From: Leptospiraceae bacterium
GTDB taxonomy: Bacteria; Spirochaetota; Leptospiria; Turneriellales; Turneriellaceae
Length of the DNA stretch: 13,034 nt
Assembly (NCBI GenBank): GCA_025057195.1
Contig: JANWWX010000013.1
Coordinates: forward strand, 1 to 13,034
Reading direction: 5' to 3'
In this document: positions 7,211 to 13,034 of the stretch, in pieces
Layout: every line of letters begins with the position of its first letter
Numbering within the stretch: position 1 is the first letter of the stretch
The notes under the pieces: model-generated
What the model was told of the DNA's origin: nothing
Seen by the model: only the letters and a program-made list of their open reading frames with translations
The model's database searches: none
Made by a program: the position numbers and the translations under genes

Positions 7211-8530
7211 CTATTTTTCCGGCCAGTACTTGTCTAAGATGTCCTGGCGAATACCCGTCTCTTCTTTTTCGAAATACTTCGCCACAAGCTGCCAACCAAT
7301 AGTGAGAATTTTTTGCATATCTAAATCCACATCGATGGCCAAAAGTTCGCGCGAGTACTCACGGGCAAAGTCCAGCGCCCTGCGGTCGTAGTGCGTGAGC
7401 TCAAAACCGTTTTCCAGTTTAGTTTTCGCGTCGGCGGCATCTGCATAAAATCTCACCAGAGCGTTCATCAATTGGGGATGGTCCTCACGTGTCTTTTTCC
7501 CTATGACAATTTGTTTGAGTCGCGACAGCGAGCGGAAAGGATCAACGATCACCTTGCCTACGCTAGTGTCCCGGCGCAAGAATAACTGGCCTTCAGTGAT
7601 ATAGCCGGTGTTGTCGGGAATCGCATGGGTGATGTCACCATCGTGGATGGTCGTGACAGCGATGATTGTTATGGATCCTCCGCTGGGAAGTTGGACCGCC
7701 CGCTCGTAGATGCGGGCTAAATCACTATAAAGAGAGCCTGGCATGGAATCTTTGGCTGGGATCTGTTCCATCTTGCTGGCCACGATCGCCAACGCTTCAG
7801 CGTAAAGCGCCATGTCGGTTAAAAGTACCAGGACCTTTTCGTTCTTTTGTAGGGCAAAATACTCTGCTACCGACAAGCACAGGTCTGGGATGAGCAGTCT
7901 TTCGACAGGAGGGTCTTCGGTGGTGTTCAAAAAAACCACCGTGCGGTGTTCTGCGCCAGCATTCTCAAAGACCGTTTTGTAGTAAAGATAGTCATCGTGT
8001 GAGAGACCAATACCGCCCAAGACAATTTTATCCGACTGGGCTTTCATTGCCACCATCGCCATGACCTGGTTATAAGGTTCGCCGGGATCAGCAAAGAAAG
8101 GAATTTTCTGGCCAGTGACCAACGTGTTGTTCAAATCGATCCCAGCGATGCCGGTAGCGATCCACTCTGAAGGTTGGCTGCGGTGCACTGGGTTGATGGT
8201 AGGTCCACCCAACTCGACATATTCCCCTGCCACTGGTGGTTTGCCATCAATGGGATCCCCATACGCGTTGAAGTAGCGGCCAACGAGTTCGTCGCTAATC
8301 TTGAGGCGTGGTGGATGGCCTAAAAATAGCACACGGGCATTTGCCGCGATCCCCTCGGTGCCCGCAAAGACTTGCAGTGTGACTTCGTCTCCGGCAATCC
8401 TGATCACCTGGGCCAAACGGCCGTCCACGCTGGCCAATTCCTCATAACTGACATCCTGCGCGAAAAGGCTAACGGTGGCTTTAGTTATTTTGCTCAGCCG
8501 TGTATAGACCTTGCGCATCGGTTCATTCAA
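7211..8530 (-). CDS. atpB: V-type ATPase subunit B (non-catalytic head subunit)
   Basis: Alternates with subunit A in the hexameric head and supplies residues in trans to the catalytic sites. The 439 residues show GRYFNAYGDPIDG at 84-96, IDLNNTLVTGQKIPFFADPG at 131-150, then SKMEQIPAKDSMPGSLYSDL and DDITH-like DGDITHAIPDNTGYITEGQ at 297-315. The classical P-loop is replaced by FADPGEPYNQ at 146-155, as expected for B. SLSRL at 334-338 holds the arginine finger, Arg337. The ATG overlaps the atpA stop as ATGA with no strong ribosome binding site, pointing to coupling with atpA. Confidence 0.97.
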   Translation of the reverse strand: MNEPMRKVYTRLSKITKATVSLFAQDVSYEELASVDGRLAQVIRIAGDEVTLQVFAGTEGIAANARVLFLGHPPRLKISDELVGRYFNAYGDPIDGKPPVAGEYVELGGPTINPVHRSQPSEWIATGIAGIDLNNTLVTGQKIPFFADPGEPYNQVMAMVAMKAQSDKIVLGGIGLSHDDYLYYKTVFENAGAEHRTVVFLNTTEDPPVERLLIPDLCLSVAEYFALQKNEKVLVLLTDMALYAEALAIVASKMEQIPAKDSMPGSLYSDLARIYERAVQLPSGGSITIIAVTTIHDGDITHAIPDNTGYITEGQLFLRRDTSVGKVIVDPFRSLSRLKQIVIGKKTREDHPQLMNALVRFYADAADAKTKLENGFELTHYDRRALDFAREYSRELLAIDVDLDMQKILTIGWQLVAKYFEKEETGIRQDILDKYWPEK

Positions 8531-10302
8531 GAACTTTTTTCTGCGACGAAGGCATGTATTTGGTTTTCGTAGTCATGGAAGTTTGCCGAGCCGAATTCAG
8601 CATAGTTCATCTGTTTGAACAAGTGGATGAGCTTCTTAAAAAAGGCTGCAGTGTCTTCAAAATGCGGAAAATAAAACCTCCTGCGGCAAATTCCCATGAC
8701 CAGGCGGAGCATGTACGCTTGCCGTGCCAAAGGAGTATTGGCGTCGATCCTATCAAAGGCATCCTGCTGCAAGATGGCAAAGTCGATGAGTTCACCTTTC
8801 CAGAAAATTTCGTGGTATTCCAACGGCACCGAATCATCACCCAGAATGGCAATTTGTTCCCTTGCCTCACCACTTTGGCGCAGCAGGTCTTTTGCTGCTT
8901 CGACAAGGTCCAGCCAACCTTCTCCCATGATTCCCTCCAAATTTTGGCGGAATTCAGGATATTCCAAATACTTGGAGTATGATTCAAGCGGCTCGATTGC
9001 AGGATACCTTTTGCTATCAGACCTTCTCTGTGACAGGGCATAAAAGCAGCGCGCTGCCTTACGTGTGCCTTCGGTGACTGGTTCCTTGAAGTTTCCTCCC
9101 GCTGGCGAAACAGTACCCAGGAAAGTGACAGAACCTGTTTGTCCGTTTCGTAAAATCACTTTGCCAGCTCTGGCATAGAAGGCGGAAATCACGGCGGTCA
9201 GATCGACGGGGAATGCATCGGGACCCGGTAATTCTTCCAGTCGGTTAGATATCTCGCGCAAGGCCTGCGCCCAGCGTGAAGTTGAGTCTGCCAAAAGCAG
9301 GACTTTGAGCCCCATGGCACGGTAATATTCGGCGATGGCCATCCCCATATAGACCGAAGCATCCCTTGCCGCCACTGGCATGTTGGAAGTATTACAGATG
9401 ATTGTCGTGCGCTCGATCAACTTCCGGCCAGTATGGGGATCTGGCAATTCGGGGAAGGTTTTGAAAATTTCAACTACCTCATTTGCCCTTTCGCCGCAGG
9501 CAACCAGTACGACCAGATCCACTTTAGCATTTTTGCTGATGGCCTGCTGCAGGACAGTCTTGCCGCAGCCGAAAGGACCAGGAATAAACCCAGTACCGCC
9601 CTCGGGCAATGGATTCAGTGTATCGATCGCACGCACTCCTGTGGTTAGGATTGTGTCGGGGCGGATTTTCTGCCGATAGCCTAAAAGCGGTTTTTTGACT
9701 GGCCAACGCTGCACCATGGTGGCTGTGTGTTCCCTGCCCGTTTCGTCTTGCAAGATCGCCACAGTATCTTTCAGCCTTAGTTTTCCCTCGGGCGCAAGGA
9801 AAGCCACTCGGTATTGACCTTGGAGCGAGAAGGGTACCATGATCTTGTGCTGGATCCAACCTTCCTGTACCTCGCCCAACCAGTCGCCTGCGCAGACCAA
9901 AGCATCCTTGTGGCTGAGTGGGATAAAAGAATATTGGCAATCCTCATCGAGCGGCGGTGCATAACTCCCCCTTTCTAAAAATAACCCTGGTAGCTTTTCT
10001 AAATCGTTTTGCAGTCCATCATATTTTCGCGACAAAAGTCCTGGCCCAAGGGTTACCTCCAGCAGTTGGCCGCTGAACACGACCGGTGTTTTGGTCCTCA
10101 GCCCACGCGTGGAATCGAAAACTTGGGCTTGCGCAATATTCCCGGTGATGCGGATGACCTCTGCCATGAGCGATTTGCCCTCATGCTGGATGAAGCAAAT
10201 TTCATTTTGCCGCGCAGGCCCCTCAAACTCGATATTGACTAAGCTGCCCAAAATAGCCTGGATGTGTCCTCTGGCAGTATCGTGTTTGTTGGCAAGCATC
10301 AT
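8527..10302 (-). CDS. atpA: V-type ATPase subunit A (catalytic)
   Basis: Hydrolyses ATP in the A3B3 head. The 591 residues carry the N-terminal beta-barrel, the A-specific insert (about 110-200, the non-homologous region), the nucleotide domain and a helical C-terminal domain. Walker A is GPFGCGKT at 242-249, the catalytic glutamate is Glu271 in ACGERANE, and Walker B ends at Asp339 in LLLADSTSRWAQALREIS. YPAIEPLESYSKY (433-445) is the adenine-side motif. Odd point: residue 246 of the P-loop is cysteine, where the bacterial and archaeal enzymes I recall have serine or alanine; eukaryotic A subunits have cysteine here. The first of two adjacent ATGs overlaps the upstream stop as ATGA, and GGAG at 10314-10311 serves as its ribosome binding site. 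Confidence 0.97.
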   Translation of the reverse strand: MMLANKHDTARGHIQAILGSLVNIEFEGPARQNEICFIQHEGKSLMAEVIRITGNIAQAQVFDSTRGLRTKTPVVFSGQLLEVTLGPGLLSRKYDGLQNDLEKLPGLFLERGSYAPPLDEDCQYSFIPLSHKDALVCAGDWLGEVQEGWIQHKIMVPFSLQGQYRVAFLAPEGKLRLKDTVAILQDETGREHTATMVQRWPVKKPLLGYRQKIRPDTILTTGVRAIDTLNPLPEGGTGFIPGPFGCGKTVLQQAISKNAKVDLVVLVACGERANEVVEIFKTFPELPDPHTGRKLIERTTIICNTSNMPVAARDASVYMGMAIAEYYRAMGLKVLLLADSTSRWAQALREISNRLEELPGPDAFPVDLTAVISAFYARAGKVILRNGQTGSVTFLGTVSPAGGNFKEPVTEGTRKAARCFYALSQRRSDSKRYPAIEPLESYSKYLEYPEFRQNLEGIMGEGWLDLVEAAKDLLRQSGEAREQIAILGDDSVPLEYHEIFWKGELIDFAILQQDAFDRIDANTPLARQAYMLRLVMGICRRRFYFPHFEDTAAFFKKLIHLFKQMNYAEFGSANFHDYENQIHAFVAEKSS

Positions 10303-11114
10303 AAGGCTTTCTCCAGTATGGTTGTGGTCAGCTCCTCCAATGCATTTTTGCCACTCAGTTTGGTCAAGTTCAGCCAGCGGTAAAGCTGGAGCAACTCCAC
10401 AAAGTAGCGGATCAGGAAATCAAACGACAGGTCATCGTGAACCCGCACGGAATCGATGTGGTCTAAGATCAACTGGTCAATTTGCTTTTCAAGCGAGATC
10501 AGATCCGCTTCGTCAAGGCATCTTTGCCATCTGGTGATGAAAGGAAATTCCCTCAACAGCCCAGGTTGGGCGCCATCGGCTGATAGCAATATGTCTGCCA
10601 GATCATAGTCGCCAACAAGGATGTGTTGGAGTTTGATGCCATGGCGGCGGCCATGGAGTGCCAATAGGATATTTTTAACATCGCGTTCGAATGAAAATAT
10701 TTCACGGATCAGCCGGTTTCGGTGGAAGATGCCCGCTGCATAATAAAGTTCGAGTAGGTGGTTTTCGCGCGCCCGGATATCCCATTTTCTGCTTTTTTCC
10801 TCTTCCAAAAATTGCAGCCAGTATTCAGGGACGGGATTTTTGCCGTCGTATTCTCCGATATAAATATTTTCCAGCTCTTCCCAGTTGAATAGCGAGGGGG
10901 CGTGGATAGAAACACGGTCTAAAAGTGATACACCGTCACGGGCGCGCAGGAATTTCAACAGGTTTTTATTGTCGTTTTGCAAGAGTAAGAATGACAAGTC
11001 CTGCCAATCGCGGGGCAATAGCTCTTCTTCCCATTCTTGCAAGAGCTTTGGCAAGCGCTCAACTGTTTCTGGAGTAATGTCCGGCAGACCGGAGATCAAA
11101 TATGGGTAGCGCAC
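10299..11114 (-). CDS. DUF2764 family protein of V-ATPase operons
   Basis: Unnamed protein always found between atpE and atpA in this type of operon (known from Borrelia, Treponema and Chlamydia). The opening YPYLISGLPDI (3-13) is the family signature; the rest is mostly helical, with many Arg, Leu and Glu and no catalytic motif. It has 271 residues with no signal peptide or membrane segment, so it is cytoplasmic. Because no C subunit gene is present, a role as the missing C-like link between shaft and rotor has been supposed for the family; nothing in this sequence proves it. The start is GTG at 11114, 6 bases after the atpE stop, without a good ribosome binding site. Its stop overlaps atpA as ATGA. 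Confidence 0.88.
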   Translation of the reverse strand: MRYPYLISGLPDITPETVERLPKLLQEWEEELLPRDWQDLSFLLLQNDNKNLLKFLRARDGVSLLDRVSIHAPSLFNWEELENIYIGEYDGKNPVPEYWLQFLEEEKSRKWDIRARENHLLELYYAAGIFHRNRLIREIFSFERDVKNILLALHGRRHGIKLQHILVGDYDLADILLSADGAQPGLLREFPFITRWQRCLDEADLISLEKQIDQLILDHIDSVRVHDDLSFDFLIRYFVELLQLYRWLNLTKLSGKNALEELTTTILEKAL

Positions 11115-11120
11115 GGTGGA

Positions 11121-11714
11121 TTAGGTTTTTAGCAGCGCAGCAGTAGTCGGTTTGAGGTATTGGGCAAAGAAATTAACCAAAGCAGGTTCGTCAAATTCCA
11201 GGGCATAGCCTCCGTTTTTGGCTTCAATGGTGAAACCACTACGCCCAGGCTCAACCACGATTTCTAGATGCTGCAAAATCCTGCCAGCGCTCTGCTCAAA
11301 GTATCGTTGGAGCTTTTCAGCTAAGTCCGGCGGGACTTTGAGCACAAAGTCACTCGTTGATTTTTCTACTAGGATAAGAATAACCTGCATGAGGAAATTT
11401 TTATCCTGCAATAGATCTTGCCGGACTGGCAACACGACCGCCTGCTGGAAGAGTTCCTGCCGGATCTTCTCGCGCAGCGATGACAAGGTCGCTGCGGCCG
11501 CCAAGTTGAGCTCTGCTTGTATCTTAAGTTCGATGGCCTTAGCTTGATTTTCAGCGTCTTGTACAATTTGCTGTGCTCGCTTTTCGGCCTCACGGACAAT
11601 TCTTTCGGCTTTCTCGCGTGCTGCCTGTAAGAGATCGTGGGCCTCTTGCTCAGCGCGTTGGATGCCTTCTTGGTACAGCTTTTCGATCAGTTGTTCTATG
11701 GAAACTTCCATCAT
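11121..11714 (-). CDS. atpE: V-type ATPase subunit E (peripheral stalk)
   Basis: Part of the peripheral stalk that holds the head against rotation. From the ATG at 11714 the product has 197 residues. A long charged helix covers about 8-75 (EKLYQEGIQRAEQEAHDLLQ, then repeats of E-K-A-E-R type), followed by a folded C-terminal domain ending near KNGGYALEFDEPALVNFFAQ. This is the standard E layout. The frame stays open to a TTG at 11741, but the extra nine residues are not family-like; a second ATG at 11711 is equally possible. AGGAAG at 11733-11728 is rather far upstream (13 bases). It is the first gene of the operon, divergent from the TPR gene. Confidence 0.9.
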   Translation of the reverse strand: MMEVSIEQLIEKLYQEGIQRAEQEAHDLLQAAREKAERIVREAEKRAQQIVQDAENQAKAIELKIQAELNLAAAATLSSLREKIRQELFQQAVVLPVRQDLLQDKNFLMQVILILVEKSTSDFVLKVPPDLAEKLQRYFEQSAGRILQHLEIVVEPGRSGFTIEAKNGGYALEFDEPALVNFFAQYLKPTTAALLKT

Positions 11715-11823
11715 GGCATACTCGTGGCTTCCTGCAGCCAAGCAAGCAAATTACCAGTTGTCCTGCGGCTTTTTGGCTGCAAAAATTGGTTGCACGTGCC
11801 GACTTTAATGGTAGTTGCCCCAC
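11715..11823. promoter_or_regulatory. Divergent promoter region between atpE and the TPR gene
   Basis: These 109 bases must hold the ATPase operon promoter on the - strand and probably one for the TPR gene on the + strand. I find no pair of good -35 and -10 boxes in either direction. The most notable element is the perfect 8-base palindrome GCACGTGC at 11792-11799, which could be an operator. GCGGC and GGCTGC flank a run of T at 11765-11780 and could form only a weak hairpin. Confidence 0.35.
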
Positions 11824-12672
11824 ATGGCAGATGTGCAAGAGCAAGGCCGCGCGAGGAGCAAACTGGCAATCCTTTTTGAACAGGCGCGCGCCGCGGAGGA
11901 TAAAGGCGATCTGCGCACGGCGTTGGATAGGTACAAGATGATTTTGCAAATAGACCAAAAATTTTTTGAAGCCTGGCTCAACGCCGGCGCGATCTATACG
12001 CGGCAAGGTAAATCCGATAAAGCCATCACTTGCTACCAGCGGGCACTGGCATCTAAAAACGACGTGCGCGCGCATTACAACCTTGCCGTTGAATATTACA
12101 AAAAAGAAGATTATGCCGCGGCAGAAAAGTCGTTGCGTTCGGTGTTGAAGCTGGAACCACGCAACCTCAAAGCATACTTGCTTTTGGGCTATGTCTTTGG
12201 CAAAACGGGACGCAACGACAAGGCTGAGATTGCTATCCGTAACGCACTCAAGATTGAACCAGACAATAAAGCTGCACAGACAGCGCTTGCGCTGCTTTAT
12301 TTCCACACAGGACGCACAGAGCTTGCCCTGCGCCAAATCAAATTGCTCAGAGCCAAAAACCCGAAAGACCCGTTCTTGGCTACCCTGGAGGCCAAGCTTG
12401 CCCTTGCCGGTGACGACCTAGCCACCGCCGCTACTAACTTTAAAGAAGTGGCGGCGCAGGATCCGCAGTTGGCGGAGTTCTATAAAACACTGCGCCAAAA
12501 GCTACCGCAGGAAACACAGAAAGGCATCCGCGGCCGCCGTAACCGCGCTGAGCAAAAACAAAATAAGACGACCAAAGACCTTTTGGATCTTTCCCTGTTG
12601 CAGTTCTTTGACGGCGAACCGCAGAAGGCGATGGAGACTTTGGAGCGACTTTGCGCAACCCTCGAATCGTGA
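11824..12672 (+). CDS. TPR-repeat protein
   Basis: Protein of tetratricopeptide repeats, which act as scaffolds for protein binding. From the ATG at 11824 it has 282 residues. Repeats run at about 14-47, 48-80, 81-113, 114-147, 148-180 and, weaker, 181-214, with the usual pattern of Ala, Gly, Tyr and a final Pro (YNLAVEYYKKEDYAAAEKSL and LLLGYVFGKTGRNDKAEIAI are the clearest). A basic, glutamine-rich linker (about 228-250) precedes a short helical C-terminus that resembles half a further repeat. There is no signal peptide or membrane segment, so it is likely cytoplasmic. TTG at 11815 is a possible earlier start. It is divergent from atpE and 3 bases ahead of the next gene, so the two probably work together; partners are unknown. 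Confidence 0.85.
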   Translation: MADVQEQGRARSKLAILFEQARAAEDKGDLRTALDRYKMILQIDQKFFEAWLNAGAIYTRQGKSDKAITCYQRALASKNDVRAHYNLAVEYYKKEDYAAAEKSLRSVLKLEPRNLKAYLLLGYVFGKTGRNDKAEIAIRNALKIEPDNKAAQTALALLYFHTGRTELALRQIKLLRAKNPKDPFLATLEAKLALAGDDLATAATNFKEVAAQDPQLAEFYKTLRQKLPQETQKGIRGRRNRAEQKQNKTTKDLLDLSLLQFFDGEPQKAMETLERLCATLES

Positions 12673-12675
12673 GTT

Positions 12676-13034
12676 ATGCGCAATAGCACTTTATCGCTGC
12701 GCCGACGCCAGTATCAGAAAAACATTATTTCGCTGCTCAACATTGAAGAAGCGATCGCTCGTGTGCAGGAATTGATCGATAGCATTTTCACTGACACACA
12801 GGCGGTGGTGCTATATTGGAATGATAAGGCAGGTGCTTTCATTCCTGTCAAACCGGAAGATCGTAGCGAGGAGCTGAAGTTTCGCATTTTTGACGATTTT
12901 TTGCTCTGGCTGGGTGAGCAAGACCGCATCTTCAGCCGTGGCGATTTCACCCATAAAAAGAAATTTGCCAGCATCCGCAAAGCAGCACTCGAATTCATCC
13001 GCATCACCGGTGCTGAAATCATTGTTCCGTTTAA
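12676..13034 (+). CDS. Partial protein, possibly GAF-like sensory domain (cut at right edge)
   Basis: An open frame from the ATG at 12676 runs for 119 codons to the window edge without a stop. The start is basic (MRNSTLSLRRRQYQKN), then an amphipathic helix (LLNIEEAIARVQELIDSIF) leads into strands with TQAVVLYWND and ending EFIRITGAEIIVPF. That layout, helix then alternating strands closing with a VPF/IPL-like strand, is what the first half of a GAF domain looks like, but this is a resemblance by eye only. The gene lies 3 bases after the TPR gene without a strong ribosome binding site, so translation is probably coupled. The rest of the protein, which could be a kinase, phosphatase or cyclase output, lies outside the window. 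Confidence 0.6.
   Translation, partial: MRNSTLSLRRRQYQKNIISLLNIEEAIARVQELIDSIFTDTQAVVLYWNDKAGAFIPVKPEDRSEELKFRIFDDFLLWLGEQDRIFSRGDFTHKKKFASIRKAALEFIRITGAEIIVPF

Noticed and set aside
7991..8130. Lack of a P-loop in atpB as a sign of a broken gene
   Set aside because: B subunits of V-type ATPases normally lack a classical P-loop; the other motifs, including the arginine finger, are intact.
1..13034. CRISPR array, tRNA or rRNA genes, prophage or defence genes
   Set aside because: I see no regularly spaced repeats, no tRNA-like cloverleaf or rRNA sequence, and all substantial frames are accounted for by the genes listed.

Overview
The window is a chromosomal segment of a bacterium with about 50% GC. 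It holds a translation/cell-wall gene cluster on the + strand, a complete bacterial V-type (A/V-type) ATPase operon on the - strand, a partial insertion sequence at the left edge, and a TPR gene plus an incomplete sensor-like gene at the right edge. The ATPase gene order (E, DUF2764 protein, A, B, D, I, K, with no recognisable C, F, G or H) is the layout known from spirochaetes and chlamydiae. The short EF-Ts (196 aa) matches the short form of some other lineages, leptospires included, rather than the long form I recall for Treponema, Borrelia and Chlamydia. I suggest a spirochaete-like bacterium with low confidence; the phylum cannot be fixed from this window.

Region by region. (1) 1-553, - strand: the 5' part of an IS481/IS3-like transposase, 158 codons, running off the window edge, followed by its probable element end with a 9-bp direct repeat. 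(2) 554-710: leader and presumed promoter of rpsB, with GC-rich inverted repeats. (3) 711-4133, + strand: rpsB-tsf-pyrH-frr-uppS, packed with gaps of 0-3 bases or an 8-base overlap, hence one transcription unit. It encodes ribosomal protein S2, EF-Ts, UMP kinase, ribosome recycling factor and undecaprenyl diphosphate synthase. A doubtful 50-codon ORF (4130-4282) overlaps the uppS stop. (4) 11714-4290, - strand: atpE, DUF2764 gene, atpA, atpB, atpD, atpI, atpK, repeatedly joined by ATGA overlaps. The tail of this operon meets the uppS end head-on. (5) 11824-13034, + strand, divergent from atpE: a TPR-repeat protein and, 3 bases later, a gene cut by the window edge.

The ATPase would couple cytoplasmic ATP to ion movement across the membrane: A and B form the catalytic head, D the central shaft, E the peripheral stalk, I and K the ion channel and rotor. 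Subunit K carries the ligand set of the Enterococcus hirae Na+ rotor, so Na+ coupling is plausible. The cluster in region 3 couples growth-related translation functions to nucleotide and cell-wall lipid supply. I see no convincing undescribed system. The points most worth a second look are the P-loop cysteine in AtpA, the small ORF after uppS, the IS end next to the rpsB leader, and the TPR/sensor-like pair.
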